Of a DNA stretch of 46,834 nt, positions 1 through 8,745 are shown in pieces. Origin of the DNA: a virus; IMG/VR virus record IMGVR_UViG_3300013104_000010, positions 1 through 46,834 of that record; one strand, written 5' to 3'. A program made the position numbers and the translations under genes. How positions within the stretch are numbered: position 1 is the first letter of the stretch; each line of letters begins with the position of its first letter. The notes under the pieces were generated by a model. That model made no database searches. It saw only the letters and a list, made by a program, of their open reading frames with translations, and was not told the DNA's origin.

Positions 1-123
1 CATCACCAGTTCTTCGGTCATGTTCTGTGCGCTATAGCCGTGTTCGAGCACCGTGCGCGGTTCATCCCGAACGGGGCGCAGTAGGCCACGGTCTAGCGTG
101 ACTTCGGAAAACCCACAGCCCAA
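1..123. repeat. Terminal direct repeat, left copy
   Basis: Bases 1-123 are identical to 46712-46834. The minus-strand tail-tip gene stays in frame when the two copies are superimposed, so the unique genome length is 46,711 bp. A repeat this short is more likely overlap from assembling a circular or circularly permuted molecule than a physical terminal repeat, but the sequence alone cannot decide. Confidence 0.95.
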
Positions 124-2016
124 CATGTTGTTCAGTACTTCTTTTGTCGTGCTTTCTTCCGTGACCGCCATGTCGACATGATCGGCCCGAGTTGCCCAGA
201 TGCCGTCGGCCAGTCGATCGGTTTCCATTAGGTCGATATCGGCGTCGGTCAAGCCAACGGACTCCGCCACGTAAATAAACGGCGGGGCGACATCGCGGGT
301 TGCCTGCGGCGACAGCCATACGCCGCCCGAACGGACAGGCAGCATGCGCGTCGCGATTACGTTGATCTGGCTTTCCGACTGCGATGAAATTCGATCGGAT
401 ATCTGGATCCGGCCGGAAATCGTCGTGCACTGCGGGTAGGACGCCGGCATGGGCAGCGTGCACTTCAGCGCCAACCATTGGATGGTTGAACGCCATTCGA
501 TGTTCTGGGCCATCGGGCCGGTCTTGCGCATGCGAACTTCGGGGCGCATCGGGTAGGGCAGCGCCAGGTTTTGGGTATCGCCGATCTGGTCAAGTGTGTT
601 GTCCGTCAGCGACCGGGGAACGCTGGTCCAGGCTCCGGCGATGTCCATGTCGCGGTACTGCAGTTCATAGGAAACTTCCAGGCTGTAAAAATCGCCCTTG
701 GCACCAACGCCTACCAGGCCTTCCGGTAAGAAAACATCCCATTCGAGGTTCTGCGTTATCTCGCACGCCGGGCACGCAGGGAACGGCCCGCGCCAGCCCC
801 CCTCTAAACTGGAGCCGTCGAGCGAAATACTGGCCGTGGTCAACGTCGTGTTATCGAATCCCGGAAAACTGACGTCAGTTGAGCCTGAAGAGGTCAGGCG
901 CTCAACGGTCATGACGTTGGAGCCGATCGACAGAATGCGATACCGCAGACCGGCCGGCCCGATGGTCGCCGATCCGGAACCCAGCACCAGGCTATTTGCG
1001 GCCCCGCCAGCAGCAAAGTTCAGCGTCAGGTTCGTGCCATCCCATGAATTGACGATGTAAAGCCCAGCGTTCGTCCCAACGATTTCGACCGACTGCCCAA
1101 CGAACGGCGCCAGCATGGCAAGCGGGCCGGTGATCACGTCGCGAGCCGCCCCGCCGCCATCGGTCACGGTGTAGGTGTAGGGCACGACCATGCGAATCGT
1201 CATGCCCACATCCCAATCAGTCGGGAAGGTGCCGGCGCCCAGCGGAATGGTCACGGTATAGGCGTTGAAGTTTATCGAGGACGCGACGACGTTGGGCGTC
1301 AAGGCCGTCGATGCTGTCAGCTCAAGGCCCGCCGCACCGGTCGAACTGGAGCCCACTTCAGGCGCGGTATGCCACCACACGCACGACGGGTCGCCGCTGG
1401 TTATCGCACCGGGCTGGTAGATTTGGTATTCGGCTTCTGCGCCCAGTGCCAGGATGGCGGTTTCGCCGACCTTGACGTTATCGGCGTTGATCTGGAACTG
1501 CCCGACACCAATATTCATGTGGAACCGAATTTGCTGGGTTCGGCGGTCGGAGAAATATTTATGGGGCGGGAGCAGGTAATCTGGATAGATTTTCTGCGTC
1601 CCGAAGGACTCGCGAACTGGTTCACCGAGTTTCACCTTGTTGCCGCGCACACTGCCCTGGCCCAGCGCCTGGCCCTGCCCCGGGGCGTTCGGAGTTCCCG
1701 GCAGCTTCGGCATCAGCATGCCAAAGATCGCCCGAATGCCGCCGAACAGCGCGGCCGTGATCGAAAAGGGGTCGGTGCCCTGAGGGACTGCGCGGACTTC
1801 CAGGTAGTCTTTCGGCCGGAAATAGGTGGTCGGCCAGTCCTCCTGCAGAATCACCTCTTCATCCAGTTTGACCAGTGCCGGCATGAAATCGCCGGGCTTG
1901 TAGCCGCCACTCAAACTGCAATAGTCGTCGAGCCATTCCGCAATAGACATGCGGCGGTTTGTGGTCTGCGTATCGCACGGGCCGCCGTCGAGTAGATTAG
2001 GGAATATTTCGATCAC
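1..2016 (-). CDS. Tail tip host-specificity (J-like) protein, N-terminal part; gene continues at 46711-46037
   Basis: Large tail-tip protein of siphoviruses, inferred to close the tail tip and help contact the host receptor. Reading on from base 1 to 46711 gives one uninterrupted frame ending at 46037, 896 residues in all. The start chosen is GTG at 2016, overlapping the end of the NlpC/P60 gene by 20 bases; an AAGGTGG Shine-Dalgarno lies 9 bases upstream. The ATG at 1950 has no such site. The middle is rich in Thr, Ser, Val and Gly, as expected for beta-sandwich tail domains. The order tape measure, DUF1833-type protein, NlpC/P60, J-like is the standard tail-tip order of this phage type. The family call rests mainly on position and size. 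Confidence 0.8.
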   Translation of the reverse strand, partial: MIEIFPNLLDGGPCDTQTTNRRMSIAEWLDDYCSLSGGYKPGDFMPALVKLDEEVILQEDWPTTYFRPKDYLEVRAVPQGTDPFSITAALFGGIRAIFGMLMPKLPGTPNAPGQGQALGQGSVRGNKVKLGEPVRESFGTQKIYPDYLLPPHKYFSDRRTQQIRFHMNIGVGQFQINADNVKVGETAILALGAEAEYQIYQPGAITSGDPSCVWWHTAPEVGSSSTGAAGLELTASTALTPNVVASSINFNAYTVTIPLGAGTFPTDWDVGMTIRMVVPYTYTVTDGGGAARDVITGPLAMLAPFVGQSVEIVGTNAGLYIVNSWDGTNLTLNFAAGGAANSLVLGSGSATIGPAGLRYRILSIGSNVMTVERLTSSGSTDVSFPGFDNTTLTTASISLDGSSLEGGWRGPFPACPACEITQNLEWDVFLPEGLVGVGAKGDFYSLEVSYELQYRDMDIAGAWTSVPRSLTDNTLDQIGDTQNLALPYPMRPEVRMRKTGPMAQNIEWRSTIQWLALKCTLPMPASYPQCTTISGRIQISDRISSQSESQINVIATRMLPVRSGGVWLSPQATRDVAPPFIYVAESVGLTDADIDLMETDRLADGIWATRADHVDMAVTEESTTKEVLNNMLGCGFSEVTLDRGLLRPVRDEPRTVLEHGYSAQNMTEELVM

Positions 2017-2401
2017 GATAAAACGCCACCTTGTAATAGGTCTGCAGAAAACGGTCGACGTACATCCAGCGGACGCCGCTGCCAGGGTTGGTTTCCAATA
2101 GCGCCATCCTACCATCTATTTCAATCGCGACGGCCACATGCACCAGCACCTGGGCCCGGAACACCGCGGCAATGTGCCCCGGCCGCAACTCCGGCACCCG
2201 CTCCAGTGGGCCGGTCGTCAGGTCGCGGAACAGCCGTTGCATGGCCAGCGGGTTGTCTTTGTTGGCGTCAAGCGTGCCGTCCAGCACCGGCAGGCCCAGC
2301 GCCTCACGAATCAAAAGCGTGAGGCCCCAGCAATCGAAGCCCTTCAGGGTCCGGCCGGATTTCACATAAGGCACGAACAGGTATTTTTCGATGTCGATCA
2401 T
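1997..2401 (-). CDS. NlpC/P60-type tail-tip peptidoglycan hydrolase
   Basis: A 134-residue cysteine peptidase of the NlpC/P60 type found in many siphovirus tail tips, where it cuts peptide cross-links in the cell wall during DNA entry. The catalytic Cys is C24 in the motif GFDCWGL. The likely catalytic His is H88 in VHVAVAIE, followed by the expected alternating strands. It follows the DUF1833-like gene with an ATGA overlap and overlaps the J-like gene, a lambda K/J-like arrangement. The protein is short, with only the catalytic domain. Confidence 0.85.
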   Translation of the reverse strand: MIDIEKYLFVPYVKSGRTLKGFDCWGLTLLIREALGLPVLDGTLDANKDNPLAMQRLFRDLTTGPLERVPELRPGHIAAVFRAQVLVHVAVAIEIDGRMALLETNPGSGVRWMYVDRFLQTYYKVAFYRDRNIP

Positions 2402-2886
2402 GTGATGTATTTGATCCCCGGTGCCCAGTCGGACGTGTAGCGGAAACGCGGCCAGGCCGAGCCGATCAGATTAAAATACCCGCCCTGAATTTCGATCGTC
2501 GCACCCCGGGCGCTGAAATTCAGGGCCGTCAGCACCATAGGCCGTTCGGCTGGGGCGGATGGGTCGGATTCGAGGTATACGCGATAAACCATTTCAACTT
2601 CAGCGCCGGCAGCCTTCGCCAGATCAAGGCGTTTTTGCGCCTCGCCGCGAACATTATCCATCGCGATACCCAAGACCTGGTTGGCTTCGTTGCCCTGCTT
2701 CGGCAACGCCGCATCCAGCCCGAGCGCCTGAAAAATTACCGTCTGCGACGTTTCCAGCGTAAACGTCTGATCGAAGAATCCCGATGTCAGATAAAGCGAA
2801 TCGGCCCACGCGGTCGAACGCAGCTCAATGGTCGGGATTTCGACGTCAGTGCCGCCGCTGGACCGCAGTATGTTCAGCGGGTTCAA
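2398..2886 (-). CDS. DUF1833-like minor tail/tail-tip protein
   Basis: A 162-residue protein of the type usually annotated DUF1833, placed between tape measure and NlpC/P60 genes in many siphoviruses. It is mainly predicted beta structure (IELRSTAW, YLTSGFFDQTFTLET, VYRVYLES), consistent with a tail-tip ring protein. The final part, with YTSDWAPGIKYIT, is aromatic-rich as in distal tail proteins. It overlaps the tape measure gene by four bases, so translation is probably coupled. The role in tip assembly is inferred from gene order. Confidence 0.7.
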   Translation of the reverse strand: MNPLNILRSSGGTDVEIPTIELRSTAWADSLYLTSGFFDQTFTLETSQTVIFQALGLDAALPKQGNEANQVLGIAMDNVRGEAQKRLDLAKAAGAEVEMVYRVYLESDPSAPAERPMVLTALNFSARGATIEIQGGYFNLIGSAWPRFRYTSDWAPGIKYIT

Positions 2887-5660
2887 TTGCCTGCCCTCCG
2901 CGTGTTGGTGATCTGATTGGTCGACTGTGCGGTTTTACCGCCACCCATCTGGTCACCGGCAACCACGTCGATCACCCAGGCCCGATCGGCGTCGCTGAAT
3001 CGAGCGACTGCTGACGCCTGCTGCCCGGTATAGTTATTCACGTTGACGATCGGCGCGTTGCCCCCGCCGCTGCCCATCTGTGCGCTGGCATCCTTGTTAT
3101 TGACAACCTGACCCCGCTGGTTGGGAATCATGTACTGCTGGCCCCCGGCGCTGAACACCTCAGGGGCGCCGCCTTCGTTGACCCGGTAAACGCTGTTCGC
3201 CGAAACGTTACCACCGGCACGCCGACCGCCGCCGAAGCTCTTGGCGAGCAACATGGTCGCCAGCAATGCCGCGCCGCCGATCACCGCCGCGCCGCCGAAC
3301 GATGCGATCGAGGACAGGCCTGCGGCCGGGGCCATCGAGGTTGCCACCGCTGGGCCGGTTGCCGCTGCGGCCGCCGTGGTGGTCGTTGCGATCGTTGCGG
3401 TCGCGCCAGCCTGAGCGGCGGTTACCGCTGCAATGCCGCCGGTCTGGGTTGCCGTGGTTGCCGCGGCTGCGCCCTGCATCATGATCTGTTGCTTGACCCA
3501 GTCGGTGCCCATTTGGGTAAAGGCGCCGATCACCGTTCCGAGAACCGTTTGCGCTACGCCGCCCAGTGCTTCGCGCCAGTTTGCTGTGCCTGAAGCCAGG
3601 CCCGCCAGCGCCTGCGCACCCTGAGCGCTGAGCGCGTCAAGGCTATCGAACAGGATCTGGTTCCCCATTGCCTGCGATTTAAAGTTTTCCTCTTGAAGCT
3701 GTTTCATTTTCGCCGCGTTTTCCGTCTCGGCGATGTGCTTCAGCTCCAGATAACGCTGATCGCTGAGCAGCTTCTGCGCGTTCAGGTCGTCCAGGCGCTT
3801 CAGTTCTTCGTCATAGCTCTGGGTCTGCGCGGCGATCGGATCGGCCTGCGCAAGCGCGGCCTTCGCGCCTTTCAGATCGTACAGGGCCGCCGCCATATCG
3901 CGAATGCGCTGCACTTCGTCAGGGGTGGCGAATCGGCTCAGCCCTGCCTGCGCAACGTCCTGCGCAACTTCACGAGCGGTCTGCCCCACGTTGCTGATTG
4001 CCAGGCCCAGTTCTGCAAATTTCTTCTGATCGCCAGCGATCGCGGTGCTGCGTTCCTTTTCTGCTTTGCGTTCGGCGGCCTCGGCTTCACGCTGCAATTT
4101 CGCGGATTCAGAAATCCCGGCTTTCTTGACCTTCAGACGGTTTTTCTCAGCCTCGGCCAAGTTGAAGTTTTCCACGGCCAGGGCGACCGCTGCGGCACGT
4201 TCCGAATCCGTAGCCCCAGCACCGAGTTTTTGAATGGCGGCCAGTTTGGCGCGCTCGACCCCCTGAGCGCGCAAAAGCACGTTTTGTTCGGCCAGTTGCT
4301 GGATTACCTTCTGGCCTTCGACGGTCGTCGTTGCGGCGGCGCCGCCGGTTCCAGATTCCTGTTTCTGCTGAGCAACGCGACGATCCTGCATCGCCCGAAT
4401 TTCTTCGTTCAGCGCGTCGATCCGCTGACTGGTGGCGTCGGCAGTTTTCGTCAGCCCGGCTCTGACCTGAACGGCATATTGCTGTTCGGCTACGGCACGC
4501 TGCCGTAGCAGGTCGTTGAACCGCTCCACGTCGGTCGGACTGAACGAACGCTGAACGCCCAGCGCTACCGCATCGAGGGCCGCAGCCAGGGTACGCGATG
4601 CGCCCGTTGCACGATCGATCACCGACAGCGCGGCGCCGAATTGAGTGGTAAGGGCGTTCGCCGCCTGGCCGATCGTGCGTGGCAGCTTTTCGAATTCTGC
4701 ATTGACGTCTTGCGAGCGGCCCAGCAGCACATCGAACAGATTTTCGGCCGTGATCTGACCGTCCAGCATCATCTGCCGCAATTGGCCCAGGCTGACGCCG
4801 AAGCCCTTGGCGATCTGCCTGGCGAGCTCCGGAGTGTTCTCGATAACACTGTTGAACTCTTCAGCGCGCAGCGTTCCGCCAGCCAGGCCTTGGCTCAGTT
4901 GGCGCAGGGCGTTGCTGGTTTCCTCGGCGCTCGAACCGCCGATCGTGCCGATTTTCTGCAGGGTTCCGGTCAGCTGCAGGACTTGGGCGTTTGTTGCACC
5001 GAGCGCAGTCAGGGTGCCGGTCAGGGACTCCCAGAGTTTGACCGTATCGCCCATCGTGCTACCGGTTTTGCTGGAAATGCCGAGTAACGCCTGATAGCTG
5101 GCTGCAGCAGTATCAATATCGGGGCTGAGGCGGTTGATCCGGGACTGAAACAGCGTGAACTGTTCAGCCATCTGCCCCCATTGCTTGATGGTCTGGATAC
5201 TGATCAGGCCGGCGATCACTGTTGCAAGCGGGGTAAGCGTTGCGGCAAAGCCTTGAGAGCTCTTCGCCGTCTTGACGGTATTGCTCTGAAGATCGGCGTA
5301 ACGCTTATCGAGCTTCGCCAGTTCGGCGGAATACTGCGCGGCGCTGAGCCGGCCGGCATCGAAGTGCTGACCCAGTTCTTCGGTCCAGTTGTCGAGCTGC
5401 TGGGTTTTGCCGATCAGCGGGTCGATCTGGCCGAGCAGCTTGCGCAGCGAAGCCGCAGCGCCATCGGCGTCCTTGCCCATACTGTCGAACGAATCGCCAG
5501 CCCCCTTCGTAGATTTCTTGGTCCGGTCGGCCGCCCTGTCGGTTTTATCGAAAGACGCCTGTAGCGCATCGAGACTGTCGACCGCACGTTTGCCGGCATC
5601 GATGACCTTGTCTGTCTTGGCATCGACTTCGTAGTAGATCGCGCCGGCGTTTTCTGCCAT
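2883..5660 (-). CDS. Tail tape measure protein
   Basis: A 925-residue tape measure protein that sets tail length and is ejected ahead of the DNA. The N-terminal 120 residues are Lys/Asp-rich and coiled-coil-like. Residues about 150-350 match the conserved tape-measure domain (AEETSNALRQLSQGLAGGTLRAEEFNSVIENTPEL is recognisable in part). A long Ala/Gln/Glu coiled coil follows, and hydrophobic Ala/Gly/Thr-rich segments lie near 690-820, as expected for a membrane-inserting region. At about 0.15 nm per residue the tail would be near 140 nm. It is the longest gene of the window and starts one base after the preceding gene's stop begins (TAATG), consistent with coupled translation. Confidence 0.93.
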   Translation of the reverse strand: MAENAGAIYYEVDAKTDKVIDAGKRAVDSLDALQASFDKTDRAADRTKKSTKGAGDSFDSMGKDADGAAASLRKLLGQIDPLIGKTQQLDNWTEELGQHFDAGRLSAAQYSAELAKLDKRYADLQSNTVKTAKSSQGFAATLTPLATVIAGLISIQTIKQWGQMAEQFTLFQSRINRLSPDIDTAAASYQALLGISSKTGSTMGDTVKLWESLTGTLTALGATNAQVLQLTGTLQKIGTIGGSSAEETSNALRQLSQGLAGGTLRAEEFNSVIENTPELARQIAKGFGVSLGQLRQMMLDGQITAENLFDVLLGRSQDVNAEFEKLPRTIGQAANALTTQFGAALSVIDRATGASRTLAAALDAVALGVQRSFSPTDVERFNDLLRQRAVAEQQYAVQVRAGLTKTADATSQRIDALNEEIRAMQDRRVAQQKQESGTGGAAATTTVEGQKVIQQLAEQNVLLRAQGVERAKLAAIQKLGAGATDSERAAAVALAVENFNLAEAEKNRLKVKKAGISESAKLQREAEAAERKAEKERSTAIAGDQKKFAELGLAISNVGQTAREVAQDVAQAGLSRFATPDEVQRIRDMAAALYDLKGAKAALAQADPIAAQTQSYDEELKRLDDLNAQKLLSDQRYLELKHIAETENAAKMKQLQEENFKSQAMGNQILFDSLDALSAQGAQALAGLASGTANWREALGGVAQTVLGTVIGAFTQMGTDWVKQQIMMQGAAAATTATQTGGIAAVTAAQAGATATIATTTTAAAAATGPAVATSMAPAAGLSSIASFGGAAVIGGAALLATMLLAKSFGGGRRAGGNVSANSVYRVNEGGAPEVFSAGGQQYMIPNQRGQVVNNKDASAQMGSGGGNAPIVNVNNYTGQQASAVARFSDADRAWVIDVVAGDQMGGGKTAQSTNQITNTRRAGN

Positions 5661-6286
5661 TACTTTTTCCCCGACCGCAGTTTATTGATTTCAGCAAGTC
5701 GGGCCATTGTAGCCTCAACCTCCGAACCGGTCAGGGGTTTCGCAGCAACTTCGCCAGGTTTGCGCGGGAACTTGGATTTCATGACATTGACGAAACTGGT
5801 CATGGTCATGTTCCAGGCATCCGATTCTGACAGGCCCAGGTGCGCGATGGCCGCCGAAACGTATTCCTGCGCATGAAACTCGGCCAGCGGTTCGCCGCCA
5901 GCCTGCCCATCGTTCTCGACGTCGCCCGGCACCCCGTGACGGATCAGGCCTTGGGCAATCGCGACGATGTCATAGGCCGGCATGGTCCCGGGGCTGTAAT
6001 TGATCCGCCCACGGCCAGGCACCATGCCGCCGATCAAATCGCCCAAGTCCTGGTCACCGGCGCAGGAATAGAGCACCGTCAGCGCCCATTCGAACCGTTC
6101 CTTGCGAAAACGCTTCAGCAGGAACGGGTTTTCGGGCCCCGGTTCAGGAGCCAGGAGCAGGGCGGTCGCTTCGATAATGTCGGCTGGCGAACCGATCTGC
6201 GACACAGAAAAAAGGGACGGCCGCAATAGATACGACCGTCCCCCTGTTTCTATGCCGACCTCGCCAATGGCGGTCAGCGCGCGCAT
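5660..6286 (-). CDS. Putative tail assembly chaperone (DUF6246-like)
   Basis: A 208-residue protein directly upstream of the tape measure gene, the position of the tail assembly chaperone in siphoviruses. It resembles proteins annotated DUF6246 in Pseudomonas phages. The C-terminal third is helical and basic (FVNVMKSKFPRKPGE and ARLAEINKLRSGKK). The stop overlaps the tape measure ATG as TAATG. I looked for a G/GT-type frameshift extension: only a weak GAAAAAG run precedes the stop and a -1 shift there would fuse it to the tape measure, so no frameshift is claimed. Confidence 0.6.
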   Translation of the reverse strand: MRALTAIGEVGIETGGRSYLLRPSLFSVSQIGSPADIIEATALLLAPEPGPENPFLLKRFRKERFEWALTVLYSCAGDQDLGDLIGGMVPGRGRINYSPGTMPAYDIVAIAQGLIRHGVPGDVENDGQAGGEPLAEFHAQEYVSAAIAHLGLSESDAWNMTMTSFVNVMKSKFPRKPGEVAAKPLTGSEVEATMARLAEINKLRSGKK

Positions 6287-6646
6287 TTAAAACTCGAGCA
6301 TCCAGGCGGTGACACTGGTTGCCAGGGAAATGTCCAGCGTTACCGCACCTTTGAGGTAGGTGCGGAAGTTGGCCAGCGGAATCGCGACTTTTGCGCCGGC
6401 CCCCACGGTCAAAACAGCCCCTGTCGAGGTGTTGAACGTGGAGCCGGTGCCCTCAACCTTGACCGTTGCCGGGGCGTCGGAGCCGTCGAGGGTCGCGGTG
6501 ATGCTCGATCCGGAGGCGTTTTCGATGAACAGAACCTGGCGCTTGCTCGAATCAAAACTGAGCGTGTTGGACAGGCCAACCGCGACCGGAGTGAGGACCG
6601 TTTGACCAACAGCGGCGAACGGGTTGACGCTCGGAATATTAGCCAT
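6287..6646 (-). CDS. Small virion-type protein between tail tube and chaperone genes
   Basis: A 119-residue protein, almost all predicted beta strand, with repeated Thr/Ser/Val/Gly stretches (SGSSITATLDGSDAP, GAVLTVGAGAKVAI). This looks like an Ig-like or jelly-roll fold, so a tail decoration or minor virion role is plausible. It lies between the probable tube protein and the chaperone and overlaps the tube gene by one base. I do not recognise a named family. Confidence 0.6.
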   Translation of the reverse strand: MANIPSVNPFAAVGQTVLTPVAVGLSNTLSFDSSKRQVLFIENASGSSITATLDGSDAPATVKVEGTGSTFNTSTGAVLTVGAGAKVAIPLANFRTYLKGAVTLDISLATSVTAWMLEF

Positions 6647-7137
6647 TATGGAACCACCGGAGTGTCAGTGATGATCAGGCCGAACGGCGAGGACGCCGCC
6701 TTGGCTTCGAACGTACGGGTCGCGACGTCAGTGGTCGGCGAGGCGTTCGACAGGTTGGTGATGAGCATAAAACACTCGTACGTCAGATCCGGCGCCGTCA
6801 GTCGGATCCAGGCGTAGGGCTGGCCACCGGTCAACACCGGGTTGGCAACGTGCTTGATCAGCGCGATCTGGTTGGTGATACCGACCACGTCAGCGCGACG
6901 GGCAACCAGGTCACCGCTGATCGAGTAGTTCAGGTAGGTGGCGATGGTTTCTTTCAGGTTGCCGACGGTGTCGTCCGCAGTCGGGTCCGCCTCATCCCAC
7001 TGGATGGTCTGGTCCTTACTGGTGAACGCGCCGATCGGGATGTAGTCGCCAGAATCTGGCTGGACGTCGCCGCAACCGATGAAATACTCGATTGCAACGT
7101 CACGCCCGACGTATTTCGGGTTAGCGCAGGTTGCCAT
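6646..7137 (-). CDS. Major tail (tube) protein
   Basis: A 163-residue protein in the position of the major tail tube protein. The N-terminus (MATCANPKYVGRDVAIEYFIGCGD) is followed by a beta-rich body with FTSKDQTIQWDEADPTADD and NLKETIATYLNYSISGDL. These are typical of tube proteins that describe a target value and a domain swap between rings. It is preceded by a 74-bp gap with a GCCCTCTAGGGC palindrome, which may separate it from the neck genes and allow higher expression. The product call comes from fold pattern, size and order. Confidence 0.72.
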   Translation of the reverse strand: MATCANPKYVGRDVAIEYFIGCGDVQPDSGDYIPIGAFTSKDQTIQWDEADPTADDTVGNLKETIATYLNYSISGDLVARRADVVGITNQIALIKHVANPVLTGGQPYAWIRLTAPDLTYECFMLITNLSNASPTTDVATRTFEAKAASSPFGLIITDTPVVP

Positions 7138-7140
7138 TTG

Positions 7141-7179
7141 ACGGCCCTCTGTAGGAATAAAAGTTTTGCCCTAGAGGGC
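7141..7179 (-). promoter_or_regulatory. Hairpin in the leader of the tail tube gene
   Basis: GCCCTCT at 7144-7150 can pair with AGAGGGC at 7173-7179. The inner half GCCCTAGAGGGC at 7168-7179 is also a self-complementary palindrome, followed on the minus strand by an AAAACTTTTATT stretch. It lies in the 74-bp gap before the tail tube gene. It could be an attenuating terminator, an mRNA-stabilising hairpin or a processing site. Confidence 0.4.
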
Positions 7180-7211
7180 GCGTATCATGTTAACGCATCG
7201 CCGACAAGACG

Positions 7212-7601
7212 TCAGCTAATCACTTCGATGTTTAATTCCATCCATGGGCGCTCTTCGATCGTGAAATGCGGGCCGATCGGCGACGCCTGCATCTTTAGCT
7301 GAGCCGCCCCGCAAACCTTGAAGTCATCGACAAGGCGTTCCCTGATCGCGTAGGCGATATCCCGGATCGGTTTCATGTCGGCGCCGCCCTTCTGCGGCCC
7401 CAGCAGCGTGACGCGAATCGAATCGTAGAAAACCCCCGGGTCTCTTGAAACCGGGCCCCCCATCGAACCCAGGTAGCAGATCCGCTGCGTGGCGTTTGCT
7501 GCGGTGTCTTGCCATTTACCTTGGGCGAACACGAAGCCGTACCCCGCCCACAGCGGATCGGCGCTCAGCCACTCTTTGACCGCTTCGACCGGGATGATCA
7601 T
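7212..7601 (-). CDS. Probable tail terminator/tail completion protein
   Basis: A 129-residue protein in the neck cluster. It has an N-terminal helix (VEAVKEWLSADPLW), strands around RVTLLGPQKGG, a long helix (MKPIRDIAYAIRERLVD) and terminal strands. This arrangement fits tail terminator (lambda gpU-like) proteins. It follows the gp10-like gene with a four-base overlap and precedes the tube gene. Assignment is by size, predicted fold and gene order. Confidence 0.55.
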   Translation of the reverse strand: MIIPVEAVKEWLSADPLWAGYGFVFAQGKWQDTAANATQRICYLGSMGGPVSRDPGVFYDSIRVTLLGPQKGGADMKPIRDIAYAIRERLVDDFKVCGAAQLKMQASPIGPHFTIEERPWMELNIEVIS

Positions 7602-8017
7602 AACTGCATGCTCTTCTTGATTACCGCTTTGATGTCTTCAAGGCCGTCGCGCTCGAAACCCTTCGTCAGGAATCCGGGTTCCGCCCCATTCGGCCCTAGC
7701 GCGCCGTCCCAGACGTTGCCGAGCGACGCCGGATAACGCGGGGTGTCGGTGCCCTTGAGCGTGCCAGGGGCTTCGTGAACGGCGGCAGCATATTTTGCCG
7801 TGTAGCCGTAGCGGCCGGTCCAGCCGTTGGCGTTGCGTTCGATTTCACGGAACCGGCTGTTGACCAGTGTGCCGATCGCCATCGGGGTCAAGGCGTCTGC
7901 GTACCCGCCGCCGACGATCAGCACGTTGGTTATCGTTTCCTCAGTCATCGGCCCGGCGATGTCCTCGAAAATCTGCGCCAGCTTTGACCGAACCGTGTTC
8001 ATTCCGCGCGCAGGCAT
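7598..8017 (-). CDS. HK97 gp10-like neck/tail completion protein
   Basis: A 139-residue protein resembling the HK97 gp10/minor tail-completion family. It has an N-terminal amphipathic helix (TVRSKLAQIFEDIAG), a GYTAKYAAAVHEAPG segment (the usual 'Y..YVHEG'-type signature of this family), and a C-terminal FLTKGFERDGLEDIKAVIKKSM helix. It sits between the head-closure gene and the tail terminator, the usual place. The start codon is one base past the preceding stop. Confidence 0.7.
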   Translation of the reverse strand: MPARGMNTVRSKLAQIFEDIAGPMTEETITNVLIVGGGYADALTPMAIGTLVNSRFREIERNANGWTGRYGYTAKYAAAVHEAPGTLKGTDTPRYPASLGNVWDGALGPNGAEPGFLTKGFERDGLEDIKAVIKKSMQL

Positions 8018-8018
8018 C

Positions 8019-8345
8019 TCAGGTCACCGTCCGAAAATCGGGCACGTCGTCAAACATGAGCATGTCCCATTCCATGTGGCTGCGGATTTCTTGCCAGTCA
8101 GTCGCCGCCGTGGTGTTGAGCTTGATCAGGTCCAGGTGTTTAGGTCGGTTGTCTTCAGACCAGATAATGTACTGGCTGACGAACTCGACGCCGTTCGCGT
8201 CCTTCATTTCCTTGGATTCCGCAGCCCAGGTACAGGCGATTTCGTATTCCGGCCCATAGGTAGGCGTCTGCGTGTCCAGATCCAGGCCGGTCAGCGGCTT
8301 GACCGTGGCGGTGTTCTTGTAAGACCAGCGTGCGATCACCGACAT
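8019..8345 (-). CDS. Probable head closure/head-tail joining protein
   Basis: A 108-residue beta-rich protein. The start is ATG at 8345, one base after the preceding gene's stop; longer reading frames upstream would run through that gene. The pattern YEIACTWAAESKEMKDANGVEFVSQYIIWSEDN resembles head-closure (stopper) proteins that describe a strand, a turn with E/D, then another strand. It lies between the gp6-like adaptor and the gp10-like protein, matching canonical neck gene order. I do not recognise a specific named family. Confidence 0.6.
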   Translation of the reverse strand: MSVIARWSYKNTATVKPLTGLDLDTQTPTYGPEYEIACTWAAESKEMKDANGVEFVSQYIIWSEDNRPKHLDLIKLNTTAATDWQEIRSHMEWDMLMFDDVPDFRTVT

Positions 8346-8346
8346 A

Positions 8347-8742
8347 TCAGCAGCACCCGCCGTTCGGGGCGCCAAGGAAAAACGCGCAATTGGCTGCGGT
8401 CGGATCCTGAGGAATGATGTCGGCGAAACAGCCGTATTTGTCGAGGCTGTCGAGCAGCGCCCGGTATTTGCTGTAGCCCTCTTCAAGCGTGCCGAACGCA
8501 TAGGACTGCGACGCCCCGGAGGGCGCCCGCTGCTGAGTGATGTACTTGTTCCCGGCCACCACACCGAACAGGGCCAGGGCGTAATACTTCATCATCAGCG
8601 CGTCGCCCGGGTCGACCCCGTTGTTCGTCAGGCAGTCATCGGCCGAGTTCAGCTTATTGACGATCAGCTGCAGGAGCGGGTCGGGGATCGTCAGGCCGAG
8701 CGACGCGAGCCATTCTTTCGCGGCTTCAAGGGTCAGTTCCAT
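8347..8742 (-). CDS. Head-tail adaptor (gp6-like connector) protein
   Basis: A 131-residue helical protein with the pattern of head-tail connector (gp6-like, DUF7370-type) proteins: AAKEWLASLGLTIPDPLLQLIVNKLNSADDCL, then a long helix (ALMMKYYALALFGVVAG) and a tyrosine-rich AFGTLEEGYSKYRALLDSLD. The Cys-rich end (CFADIIPQ..NCAFF..GGCC) is unusual and could bind metal or form cross-links. An adaptor at the start of a neck cluster is the expected order. Confidence 0.62.
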   Translation of the reverse strand: MELTLEAAKEWLASLGLTIPDPLLQLIVNKLNSADDCLTNNGVDPGDALMMKYYALALFGVVAGNKYITQQRAPSGASQSYAFGTLEEGYSKYRALLDSLDKYGCFADIIPQDPTAANCAFFLGAPNGGCC

Positions 8743-8745
8743 CGC

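Noticed and set aside
3693-4508. Long plus-strand open frame opposite the tape measure gene (271 codons)
   Set aside because: It is the reverse-frame shadow of a GC-rich coding gene; no ribosome site, no recognisable protein.
5655-5700. Programmed -1 frameshift (G/GT type) at the end of the chaperone gene
   Set aside because: Only GAAAAAG occurs, not a standard X XXY YYZ site, and the shift would fuse it straight to the tape measure start, unlike known cases.
8346-8564. Extended N-terminus (181 residues) for the head-closure gene
   Set aside because: It would lie across the connector gene in another frame; ATG 8345 sits next to the previous stop and gives a sensible product.
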